From contig NZ_PQMG01000008.1 of NCBI RefSeq assembly GCF_008930665.1, positions 1-64,000 on the forward strand: a stretch of DNA of 64,000 nucleotides, read 5' to 3'. The notes beneath the pieces are model-generated. The model did not search any database. It was not told where the DNA came from and worked only from the letters and a program-made list of their open reading frames with translations. Shown one piece after another: positions 47,264 to 55,237 of this stretch (its first letter is position 1; each line of letters begins with the position of its first letter). The position numbers and the translations under genes are program-made. Source of the stretch: Corynebacterium sp. 74A (GTDB taxonomy: Bacteria; Actinomycetota; Actinomycetes; Mycobacteriales; Mycobacteriaceae).

Positions 47264-48169
47264 CTAGATGGCGGCGGGAGCCTTGCGTGCGGTGAATGTT
47301 TCCATCCATACCAAGCCGAGAACGATCACTACCCCGAGGAGGGTGAAGGCAAAAACGATGAGCATATTGCCGTCCGGTGCCATGGCCTCGGCGGCGTCAT
47401 TCTGCCACGGCCACAGGGCCCGCAGGGAGCCCAGCAAGAGTCCGCTCATGGTGATGAGGGTGAGGGTGCGGTGGGTGGTGAGCAGGTAGTTGAGCAGCTT
47501 GATAAACAGGGCGATACCGGTGACGGCGCCGAGGAAGAACACGCCCATGACCGTGAGGTCGCGCTCATGCACCGCGTTGAGAACAGGCTGGTAGAGCCCG
47601 AGCGCGAGCAGCAGGAAGGAGCCGGAGACACCCGGCAGCACGAGGGCGCACACTGCGACCATGGCGGCAAAGAAGTACACCGGAAGCGCTGGGTTGCTCT
47701 GCGGCGCCGAGGAGGCACCGGTGGCGATGAAGGTGACGATCGCGGCAAGAGTAAAAGCGATGATCGCCGGGATGCGCTTACGGCGCAGAGCAGCGGCGTC
47801 CACCATGCGCAGCGGCACCACGATGGAGGCGGCAACCATGCCGAGGAAGAGGCCACGGGCGATTTCCGGCTGGTTCTCCACGAAGCTGGCCATCACCCCA
47901 GCCATGAGCAAAATGGTGATCGCCATGGCCCCGACCAGCGGGATGAGCAGCGCCCAGTCGAGGTTTTTAAAGCGGTTCGCGGCCTCTTTGCGGTCGCTCA
48001 GAAGCGCCTTGCAGGCGGCCAAGATTCCATCACCGGCGGAGATGGCGCGCTCGTAGACGCCGACGACGAGGGCGATCGTGCCGCCAGAGACCCCGGGGAC
48101 CAGCTCCGCCAGCGCAATGAGTGCACCGCGGAAGGCATTGTTGAGGATTTCGACAGGATTGATTCTCAT
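47264..48169 (-). CDS. DUF368 membrane protein, PopT-like polyprenyl-phosphate translocase
   Basis: The protein has 301 residues from ATG 48169, with about nine membrane segments. Two copies of the family motif are clear: ELVPGVSGGTIALVVGVYE near residue 22 and LVLPGVSGSFLLLALGLY near residue 168, showing the internal duplication. DUF368 proteins have been identified as translocases that recycle undecaprenyl phosphate to the cytoplasmic face for wall synthesis; for corynebacteria decaprenyl phosphate would be the cargo. Reading further upstream (to 48280) gives only Arg/Pro-rich residues, so 48169 is the start. Confidence 0.85.
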   Translation of the reverse strand: MRINPVEILNNAFRGALIALAELVPGVSGGTIALVVGVYERAISAGDGILAACKALLSDRKEAANRFKNLDWALLIPLVGAMAITILLMAGVMASFVENQPEIARGLFLGMVAASIVVPLRMVDAAALRRKRIPAIIAFTLAAIVTFIATGASSAPQSNPALPVYFFAAMVAVCALVLPGVSGSFLLLALGLYQPVLNAVHERDLTVMGVFFLGAVTGIALFIKLLNYLLTTHRTLTLITMSGLLLGSLRALWPWQNDAAEAMAPDGNMLIVFAFTLLGVVIVLGLVWMETFTARKAPAAI

Positions 48170-48370
48170 GGTGTGTGCAGCGACTCTCTTTTCTCGTCTT
48201 GGCTGCGGGGCTGGGGCACGGGCCCATTGCCGCCGCGGTGCTGTGCTGTAGCGACTATACGACAGCAGCAATGGGCGCAACGAAACGACACTCGTGGCCG
48301 CCGCGAAGGTGTGGGAACGGCCATAGTTAAGCCCTAGGCAGGTGATTTATCCTTCCTTCATGGGGTGCTC

Positions 48371-48376
48371 TATAAT
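48371..48376 (+). promoter_or_regulatory. tRNA-Leu promoter -10
   Basis: A perfect TATAAT lies 10 nt before the mature tRNA 5' end. Confidence 0.7.
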
Positions 48377-48386
48377 GATGTCTCGC

Positions 48387-48460
48387 GCCCCAGTAGCCCA
48401 ATTGGCAGAGGCAACGGATTCAAAACCCGTCCAGTGTGAGTTCGAGTCTCACCTGGGGCA
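48387..48460 (+). tRNA. tRNA-Leu(CAA), short variable arm
   Basis: The acceptor arms are GCCCCAG (48387-48393) and CTGGGGC (48453-48459), discriminator A. The T-arm is GTGAG/CTCAC with TTCGAGT. The anticodon loop is TTCAAAA, giving CAA (Leu). It is only 74 nt and has a 5-nt variable region instead of the long arm usual for Leu. The fifth anticodon-stem pair is A-C. Confidence 0.85.
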
Positions 48461-48466
48461 CAGTGA

Positions 48467-48510
48467 CCAGCGGAGGCAGCAACCCACTCAGGGGCCTCCG
48501 CTGGTTTTTT
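48467..48510 (+). terminator. Terminator after tRNA-Leu
   Basis: CCAGCGGAGGC (48467-48477) pairs perfectly with GCCTCCGCTGG (48494-48504), followed by TTTTTT. Confidence 0.92.
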
Positions 48511-48579
48511 CTCTGGCCGCCGCGGCTAGTCATGACCGCGCTACATCGGCATCCCGCGAGCTGTCTACACTGAGACACT

Positions 48580-51249
48580 ATGACTGATCCGACGCCACGC
48601 CTGATGCTTATCGACGGCCACTCCATGGCCTTTCGCGCTTTCTATGCCCTTCCAACGGAGAATTTCTCCACCTCCGGCGGCCAGCACACGAACGCGGTGT
48701 ACGGATTTATGTCCATGTTCTCCTCTCTGCTGAAAGAGGAGCAGCCCACCCACGTGGGCGTGGCCTTTGATGTGGGCCGCACCACCTTCCGTACCGAGCT
48801 CTTTCCCGAGTACAAGGCCCAGCGTGAGGCCACCCCGGAGGAGTTCAAGGGGCAAGTGGGGCTTATCAAGCAGGTGCTCGAGGCCTGCAATATCGTCACC
48901 GTGGAGATGGAGAACTACGAGGCCGATGACATCGTGGGCACCCTCACCAAGGCGGCCGAGCCCGAGGGCTACGAGATTCTGCTCGTCACCGGCGACCGCG
49001 ACTATCTGCAATTGGTGAACGAGCAGACCACGGTGCTCTATCCCATGAAGGGCGTGAGCGACCTCAAGCGCTTCACGCCTGCGGCGGTGGAAGAGAAATA
49101 CGGTCTCACCCCCACCCAATATCCCGACTTCGCGGCCCTGCGTGGCGATCCTTCCGATAATCTGCCCAATATTCCGCTGGTGGGAGAAAAGACCGCCGCC
49201 CAGTGGATCGTGAAATACGGCAGCCTCAAGGGCGTGGTGGAACACGCTGATGATATCGGCGGAAAGCGCGGGGATAACCTGCGCGCCCGCTTAGACCAGG
49301 TGCAGCTCAACCGTGAACTCACCGGGATGGTCACCGACCTCTCTCTCGATATCACCCCCGAGCATCTGAAACTGCGCCCGGCCGACGCCGCCGATGTGGC
49401 CGAGCGCTTCGATGAGCTGGAATTCGGCTCGAATCTGCGCGAGCGGGTGCTGAGCGCGCTGCCCAGCGATGGCGATGCGGCTGTAGTAGAAGAGGAGCAG
49501 CGCCTAGAGGTGAGCGTCGATAAGCCCAGCTCGCTGGCGCAGTGGCTGCAGGAGCGTCGGCAGCAACCGCTCGCTCTGGCGGCGCGCGGCACGGCAGCCG
49601 CCGGCCGCGGGGATCTGCAGAGTATTGCGCTGGTGGATGCGACGGGCAGCGCGGTCATCGCTGAGGTGGCCGAGCTGGATCCGGAGGACGAGCAGGCGCT
49701 CGCCGCGTGGCTCGAATCGGACAGCCCCAAGCTGCTGCACGACGCCAAGGCCGTCTATCACATGGTGCGTGGGCGCGGCCTGATCCTGGGCGGCATCGCC
49801 CACGATGTGGCTATCGCCGCCTACCTGCTGCGGCCTGGCCAGCGCACCTATGCGCTCAACGATATCTACCAGCGCCATCTGCAGCGGCAGCTCGAGCAGA
49901 CCGAGGACAGCGGCCAGATGAGCCTGCTCGACGATGCGCAATCCGAGCTGCTGGCAGCGGAGGGCGTGGCGATTATCGAGCTGGCCGAGGAACTTACTAC
50001 GCAGCTGCAACAGATCGACAGCTTCGAGCTCTATCGGGATCTCGAGCTCCCCCTGGTGAGCGTGCTCGGCGAGGTAGAGCACACCGGTATCGCCGTGGAT
50101 ATCGACAGTTTAGAGCGGCAGCGCGATTCCTTCATCGAGCACGTTGCCGCGGAAGTGCAGGCCGCCCGCGAGATCGCCGGCGACGAGAGCCTGAATCTCT
50201 CCAGCCCGAAGCAGCTGCAGGTGGTGCTGTTTGAGACCCTCGAGATGCCCAAGACGAAGAAAACCAAGACGGGCTATTCCACTGCAGCCAAGGAAATCGA
50301 GAACCTCGCCCACACCCATCCGCATCCTTTCCTCGATCATCTCTTGGCCCATCGCGAATATCAGAAGATGAAGACCACCCTGGACGGGCTGATCAAGTCC
50401 GTGCAGCCGGATGGGCGCATCCACACCACCTTCAACCAAACGGTGACCTCGACGGGGCGTTTGTCCTCTACCGAGCCGAACCTGCAGAATATCCCCGTGC
50501 GCACCGTGGTGGGCCGCCATATCCGTTCCGCCTTCGTAGTCGACCAAGACCACGAATGCCTCATCACCGCCGACTATTCCCAAATCGAGATGCGCGTGAT
50601 GGCGCATCTATCGGAGGATCCTGGGCTCATCGAGGCCTATCGCCGCGGCGAGGACCTGCACAACTTCGTCGGCTCCCGCGTGTTCGGTGTCCCCGTCGAT
50701 GAGGTCACCCCAGAAATCCGCCGCCGCGTCAAGGCCATGTCCTATGGCCTGGTCTATGGGCTTTCCGCCTATGGGCTCTCCCAGCAGCTGGACATCTCGC
50801 CTGGGGAGGCCAAAGAGATCATGTCCACCTACTTCGAGCGCTTCGGCGGGGTGAAGCGTTATCTCGACGACGTCGTCGCACAGGCCCGCAATGATAGCTA
50901 CACGGCCACCCTCTTCGGCCGGCGCCGCTACCTGCCGGAGCTGAGCTCCACCAATCGTGTCGCCCGCGAGAACGCCGAGCGCGCCGCGCTGAATGCGCCC
51001 ATCCAGGGCACAGCCGCCGACATCATCAAGATCGCCATGCTGCGCGTGTACCAAGTGATGCAGGATAAAAAGCTCCGCTCGCGGCTGCTTTTGCAGGTGC
51101 ACGATGAACTCGTGGTGGAGGTCGCCCCAGGGGAAAAAGACACCGTCGTGGAGATCCTGCAAGAAGAGATGGACAAGGCTGTGCGCTTGTCTGTACCGCT
51201 GGAGATCTCCGTAGGGGCCGGCGTGAACTGGGATGCCGCTGCGCACTAG
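48580..51249 (+). CDS. polA: DNA polymerase I
   Basis: It acts in Okazaki-fragment processing and repair. The protein has 889 residues. The 5'-nuclease domain (1-290) begins LMLIDGHSMAFRAFYALP with NYEADDIVGTL. The middle exonuclease-like domain lacks the normal DxE catalytic residues, as in other actinobacteria. The polymerase domain has motif A ADYSQIEMRVMAHLS, motif B VKAMSYGLVYGLSAYGLSQQ and motif C LLQVHDELVVEV. TACACT (48566-48571), 8 nt before the ATG, makes it leaderless. Copies of both dispersed motifs lie in the gene. Confidence 0.96.
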   Translation: MTDPTPRLMLIDGHSMAFRAFYALPTENFSTSGGQHTNAVYGFMSMFSSLLKEEQPTHVGVAFDVGRTTFRTELFPEYKAQREATPEEFKGQVGLIKQVLEACNIVTVEMENYEADDIVGTLTKAAEPEGYEILLVTGDRDYLQLVNEQTTVLYPMKGVSDLKRFTPAAVEEKYGLTPTQYPDFAALRGDPSDNLPNIPLVGEKTAAQWIVKYGSLKGVVEHADDIGGKRGDNLRARLDQVQLNRELTGMVTDLSLDITPEHLKLRPADAADVAERFDELEFGSNLRERVLSALPSDGDAAVVEEEQRLEVSVDKPSSLAQWLQERRQQPLALAARGTAAAGRGDLQSIALVDATGSAVIAEVAELDPEDEQALAAWLESDSPKLLHDAKAVYHMVRGRGLILGGIAHDVAIAAYLLRPGQRTYALNDIYQRHLQRQLEQTEDSGQMSLLDDAQSELLAAEGVAIIELAEELTTQLQQIDSFELYRDLELPLVSVLGEVEHTGIAVDIDSLERQRDSFIEHVAAEVQAAREIAGDESLNLSSPKQLQVVLFETLEMPKTKKTKTGYSTAAKEIENLAHTHPHPFLDHLLAHREYQKMKTTLDGLIKSVQPDGRIHTTFNQTVTSTGRLSSTEPNLQNIPVRTVVGRHIRSAFVVDQDHECLITADYSQIEMRVMAHLSEDPGLIEAYRRGEDLHNFVGSRVFGVPVDEVTPEIRRRVKAMSYGLVYGLSAYGLSQQLDISPGEAKEIMSTYFERFGGVKRYLDDVVAQARNDSYTATLFGRRRYLPELSSTNRVARENAERAALNAPIQGTAADIIKIAMLRVYQVMQDKKLRSRLLLQVHDELVVEVAPGEKDTVVEILQEEMDKAVRLSVPLEISVGAGVNWDAAAH

Positions 51250-51272
51250 ACGCTGCTACTACGCAGCAGCGT
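51250..51272. terminator. Palindromic dispersed motif between polA and AEC gene
   Basis: CGCTGCTACTACGCAGCAGCG fills the 23-bp gap between two convergent genes; its arms CGCTGC/GCAGCG are perfect. It is the fullest palindromic copy of the dispersed motif. It may serve as a bidirectional terminator. Confidence 0.5.
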
Positions 51273-52181
51273 TTAACCGAAGAATGCGGCTATCACCATC
51301 ATCGCCGGTAATGCGGTGAAGGTGGTGATCAGCCCGGTATCGCGCGGCACGCGGGTATCGCGGCCATAGTTCGATGCGTAGTTATACACATTCTGAGCGG
51401 TCGGTAGTGCCGCGAGAATCATGGCCGCAAAGAGCTGCTGGCGATCCAGCCCCAGCAGCATGCCCACACCGAGCGCGGCCAGCGGCATGCCCAGCTGTTT
51501 CAGCCCCACCGCCCAGAAGGTCAGCGTCCGCGCCTGCGGATCCCGCAGTGGGGTGGCGGTGGTGAGCGAGGCGCCGAAACTCATGAGCATCAGCGGAATG
51601 GCCGCCCCGCCCAGCACCTCGACGGGGCGAAAGAGCACATCGGGCACTGTCTGATGGCTCCACGCCACCACCAGCCCCGCGGCTGCGCCCAGCACCACAG
51701 GGCTAAGCAGCGCGTGGCGCACCGCGACCAATAATGAGGAGGAGCGATCGATCAGCGCCAAAATGATCGGGGCGTAGATCAGCACCTGAAATAACACCAC
51801 CGGCGCCGCATAGGCCGCGCTACCGAGCACGTAGAGACTCACCGGCAGGCCGATGTTATTGGAGTTCATATAGCTTGACGACGCCGCCCCGATCGTCAGA
51901 TCCGCCCGATGCCGGCAACCACCTGCCCAGGCGATAGCGACGAATGCACCCGCGGTAATCACCGCCGCCGCCGAGGTCGCCACCACCACGGGAGAGAGCA
52001 TCTGCTGCGGCTCGGAGCGGGCGAACACCGTGAACAAAAGGGCAGGCAGCGCGGCATAGAAGGCGAGCCGGTCGAGTACTGTGCGCTGCTCCTCAGAGGC
52101 AATGACTCGTGTAGAACCCACGAGGAAACCCACGGCAATCAGGCCGAGAATGATGCCGTAGCTGGTGAGGATGCCGCCCAT
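51273..52181 (-). CDS. AEC-family (auxin efflux carrier-like) transporter
   Basis: The protein has 302 residues with ten predicted membrane segments. Family features are SSYMNSNNIGLPVSLYVLG in the first half and PLMLMSFGASLTTATPLRD in the second. Bacterial relatives export malate, malonate or other organic anions; the substrate is unknown. It starts 50 nt after the methyltransferase stop on the same strand, with AAAGGA upstream, so the two probably form an operon. Confidence 0.85.
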   Translation of the reverse strand: MGGILTSYGIILGLIAVGFLVGSTRVIASEEQRTVLDRLAFYAALPALLFTVFARSEPQQMLSPVVVATSAAAVITAGAFVAIAWAGGCRHRADLTIGAASSSYMNSNNIGLPVSLYVLGSAAYAAPVVLFQVLIYAPIILALIDRSSSLLVAVRHALLSPVVLGAAAGLVVAWSHQTVPDVLFRPVEVLGGAAIPLMLMSFGASLTTATPLRDPQARTLTFWAVGLKQLGMPLAALGVGMLLGLDRQQLFAAMILAALPTAQNVYNYASNYGRDTRVPRDTGLITTFTALPAMMVIAAFFG

Positions 52182-52231
52182 GACGCCGCGAGGGTCCTTT
52201 CTCTAGGAGGTGGCCGGTCGGGAGTGCGTTC

Positions 52232-52996
52232 TTAGTCTTTGCGCGCGGAAATAATGAGCGTGCCTGGGAAGATGCGTCCCCGCAGCGGCGACCATTGCCC
52301 CCAGGTGGTCTCGAGATCCTCTGGCCACTCCGGTTCGATCATGTGACGGATACTGAGGCCGGCGGCTACCAGACCATTAGCGTAGTCGGAGACCGTGTGG
52401 TGGCCTTCAGCATAAGAAAGCACGCCCTGATCATCCGCCTCCGTATAGTCGTCGTCAAAATAGGAATACGCCACCGTAAGGCCCTCGGCGCTGGGATCGT
52501 CGGCGAAAATCCAGCGCATGGGGTGATTGACGGAAAATACGAAACGCCCGCCGGGGCGCAGCACACGGGAGACCTCGGCGAAGGCGGCGGAGAGATCCTC
52601 GATGAAAGGCAGCGCGCCGAAGACAGAAAAGACGGTGTCCACGCTGCCAGGGCGCAGGGGTAGGGCTAAGGCATCGGCGTGGAGCAGGTGGAGGGGGACG
52701 TCGTTACTAGCTGCGTGCTGCAACATCTGCTCGGAGATATCTACGCCGATGATGCGGGCGGTGGGGAAGCGCTGGGCGAGCCAGCGGCTGCAGGGGGCGG
52801 AGCCGCAGCCGAGCTCTAACACCGTGGTGTCGGAGACATCGCCCAACAGCTGCGCCTGCTCTTCGTGCAGCATCTCTGGGCACCAGTAGAAAGAGGAAAG
52901 ATACTCGGGATGTTGGGCGTGATAATTGGCGGCGTCGTGGTCCCACCACGAGCGGTTCGCTGCGGAAAATGTGGCGGGTGTGAAACGAGAGTTCAT
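52232..52996 (-). CDS. Class I SAM-dependent methyltransferase
   Basis: The protein has 254 residues. SAM motif I is TVLELGCGSAPCSRWLA (about residue 60), with ADALALPLRPGSVDTVFSVF and VLRPGGRFVFSVNHPM further on. The fold is the Methyltransf_11 type; the substrate is unknown. TAGAGT (53004-53009) is 7 nt before the ATG, so it is leaderless. It is divergent from rpsA. Confidence 0.87.
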   Translation of the reverse strand: MNSRFTPATFSAANRSWWDHDAANYHAQHPEYLSSFYWCPEMLHEEQAQLLGDVSDTTVLELGCGSAPCSRWLAQRFPTARIIGVDISEQMLQHAASNDVPLHLLHADALALPLRPGSVDTVFSVFGALPFIEDLSAAFAEVSRVLRPGGRFVFSVNHPMRWIFADDPSAEGLTVAYSYFDDDYTEADDQGVLSYAEGHHTVSDYANGLVAAGLSIRHMIEPEWPEDLETTWGQWSPLRGRIFPGTLIISARKD

Positions 52997-53220
52997 GCAG
53001 GTTACTCTATTTGCCGGAAGCGAAAACGTGCAGTAGAGTGTTGGAGGCGTGTCGCAACGCGTCCACGGTTTTCAGGTGTAATAGGACGGCTGAAAATGGG
53101 GCGCGTGAGATTGAACAAGCTGGTCAGAGCGTCGAATAGGGCGCACGATCTACTCGTCAAGAGATACGTTTCCTGTCCATTCGAGATTCCTATTTCAACA
53201 TTTTTCGGAGCAACTAACAT
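52997..53220 (+). promoter_or_regulatory. rpsA upstream region
   Basis: This 224-bp gap holds the methyltransferase promoter at its left end. On the plus strand TAGAGT (53033-53038) and TAATAG near 53089 are -10 candidates. The rpsA 5' untranslated region is therefore at least about 120 nt, which would suit autogenous control by S1. No known motif was recognised. Confidence 0.45.
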
Positions 53221-54684
53221 ATGCCCACCAACAACACCCCTCAGGTAGCCGTCAACGATATCGGCTCCGCTGAGGACTTCCTCGCAGCCGTCGACGCCAC
53301 CATCAAGTACTTCAACGATGGTGACATCGTTGAGGGAACCGTGGTCAAGGTCGATCGCGACGAGGTTCTGCTCGACATCGGATACAAGACCGAGGGCGTT
53401 ATCCCCTCTCGTGAGCTGTCTATCAAGCACGATGTCGATCCGGAAGAGGTTGTCGAGGTCGGAGACGAGATCGACGCACTTGTTCTCACCAAGGAGGACA
53501 AGGAAGGCCGTCTGATCCTGTCCAAGAAGCGCGCTCAGTACGAGCGTGCATGGAGCGCCATCGAGCAGCTCCAGGCCAACGACGAGCCCGTCACCGGTAC
53601 CGTTATCGAGGTTGTCAAGGGTGGCCTGATCCTTGACATCGGGCTGCGCGGCTTCCTGCCCGCATCCCTCGTTGAGATGCGTCGCGTCCGCGATCTCGAG
53701 CCGTACATCGGCCAGGAGATCGAGGCCAAGATCATCGAGCTGGACAAGAACCGCAACAACGTGGTCCTGTCCCGCCGCGCATGGCTCGAGCAGTCCCAGT
53801 CCGAGCTTCGCTCCGAGTTCCTGCACCAGCTCCAAAAGGGTCAGGTGCGCAAGGGTGTCGTCTCCTCCATCGTCAACTTCGGCGCCTTCGTCGATCTCGG
53901 CGGTGTCGACGGCCTGGTTCACGTTTCCGAGCTGTCCTGGAAGCACATCGACCACCCGTCTGAGGTTGTCACCGTGGGCGACGAGGTCACCGTTGAGGTT
54001 CTCGACGTCGATCTCGACCGCGAGCGCGTGTCCCTGTCCCTGAAGGCCACCCAGGAAGATCCGTGGCGCGTCTTCGCCCGCACCCACGCTGTGGGCCAGA
54101 TCGTGCCCGGCAAGGTCACCAAGCTGGTTCCCTTCGGTGCATTCGTGCGCGTCGAAGAGGGCATCGAGGGCCTCGTCCACATCTCCGAGCTGGCTCAGCG
54201 CCACGTCGAGGTGCCGGATCAGGTTGTCAACGTTGGCGAAGACCTCATGGTCAAGGTCATCGACATCGACCTCGAGCGTCGCCGCATCTCCCTGTCCCTG
54301 AAGCAGGCTGACGACGACTACTCCGAGGAGTTCGATCCCTCCAAGTACGGTATGGCCGACTCCTACGACGAGAACGGCAACTACATCTTCCCGGAGGGCT
54401 TCGACCCGGAGACCAACGAGTGGCTCGAGGGCTTCGACGAGCAGCGCCAAGAATGGGAGGCTCGCTACGCAGAGTCCGAGCGTCGCTTCCAGCTGCACAC
54501 CCAGCAGATCGAGCGTCACCGCGCCGCAGCCGAGGCTGCTGCCGAGGCCGGCGAGCAGCAGGGTGCAGCTTCCAACTACTCCAGCGCTGACGCTGGCGTA
54601 GCCGAGGCCGCAGCCACCACCGGTGGTTCCCTCGCTTCCGACGAGCAGCTCGCTGCCCTGAAGGAGAAGCTGGAAGGCAACTAA
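53221..54684 (+). CDS. rpsA: 30S ribosomal protein S1
   Basis: S1 helps mRNA bind to the 30S subunit. The protein has 487 residues with four S1 RNA-binding repeats (about 36-105, 123-188, 209-277, 294-363), for example GTVVKVDRDEVLLDIGYKTE, GVVSSIVNFGAFVDLGGVDG and GKVTKLVPFGAFVRVEEGIE. A Gln/Ala/Glu-rich C-terminal tail of about 120 residues follows, as in other actinobacteria. Codon use is strongly biased to preferred codons, as expected of a highly expressed gene. Confidence 0.97.
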   Translation: MPTNNTPQVAVNDIGSAEDFLAAVDATIKYFNDGDIVEGTVVKVDRDEVLLDIGYKTEGVIPSRELSIKHDVDPEEVVEVGDEIDALVLTKEDKEGRLILSKKRAQYERAWSAIEQLQANDEPVTGTVIEVVKGGLILDIGLRGFLPASLVEMRRVRDLEPYIGQEIEAKIIELDKNRNNVVLSRRAWLEQSQSELRSEFLHQLQKGQVRKGVVSSIVNFGAFVDLGGVDGLVHVSELSWKHIDHPSEVVTVGDEVTVEVLDVDLDRERVSLSLKATQEDPWRVFARTHAVGQIVPGKVTKLVPFGAFVRVEEGIEGLVHISELAQRHVEVPDQVVNVGEDLMVKVIDIDLERRRISLSLKQADDDYSEEFDPSKYGMADSYDENGNYIFPEGFDPETNEWLEGFDEQRQEWEARYAESERRFQLHTQQIERHRAAAEAAAEAGEQQGAASNYSSADAGVAEAAATTGGSLASDEQLAALKEKLEGN

Positions 54685-54721
54685 GCCTCCACTCGGTGAC
54701 CGCTGCACGCGTCACTGAGAA

Positions 54722-54757
54722 GAAGTGCCCTACCCCCAGGGGTAGGGCACTTTTTTG
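54722..54757 (+). terminator. Terminator after rpsA
   Basis: AAGTGCCCTACC pairs with GGTAGGGCACTT across a short C-rich loop and is followed by TTTTTT. It stands 38 nt after the rpsA stop. Confidence 0.92.
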
Positions 54758-55237
54758 TGTCACTACGCAGGAGAGTGTGCACTTTTTCTACAGCCCCGTA
54801 GCACACCCAAGGAGTGTGACTTCGTGTGGGGTCGATGTGGATAAAAATGTTGATTCGGACATTAATAAAACACCCGTACACAGGGCATTGCTGTGGCATG
54901 AGAGACGGCGCAGTACGGGGCGGTGGGAGCCGTGAAAACCAGCACTAGGGCGTTTTAACTGCGTGTTTATTATTCTCATTGTCATTAGGGTGTACTAAGT
55001 AAATGTGATCTACGGCATAGTACTGGCGCTAGGTGTGAGTGGATTTGTGTCCTATAATTATCGTGATGCCACACACGATAGTGGCAAAACGGACAGAAAC
55101 CCACAATTTCTATCGGTGGCTCATATATGCCCACTGATGCTCCTGGTGCGACGAACTGCGGCGCGAGTCTTTTTCGGATTACCAAGTAGGGTGGGCCTAA
55201 GTCTTTTCTCACAAACTCTCTACGAAAGGTAGACGCA
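54758..55237 (+). promoter_or_regulatory. ptsG upstream regulatory region
   Basis: About 480 bp without a gene. It starts with a copy of the dispersed motif (CACTACGCAGGAG, 54762). A perfect -10 TATAAT lies at 55053-55058, giving a 5' untranslated region of about 170 nt. An inverted repeat TATCGTG (55059-55065) / CACGATA (55074-55080) covers the expected start site. TGTGA half-sites (near 54817 and 55005) could bind the cAMP regulator GlxR. Base composition is AT-richer than its surroundings. GAAAGG lies 8 nt before the ptsG ATG. Confidence 0.6.

Noticed and set aside
47150..48337. 395-residue plus-strand frame opposite the DUF368 gene
   Set aside because: It is His/Gly/Glu-rich, without domains, and antisense to a clear membrane protein.
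53002..54708. 568-residue minus-strand open frame opposite rpsA
   Set aside because: It is the shadow of rpsA; its Leu/Val/Asp-rich repeats mirror the S1 repeats.
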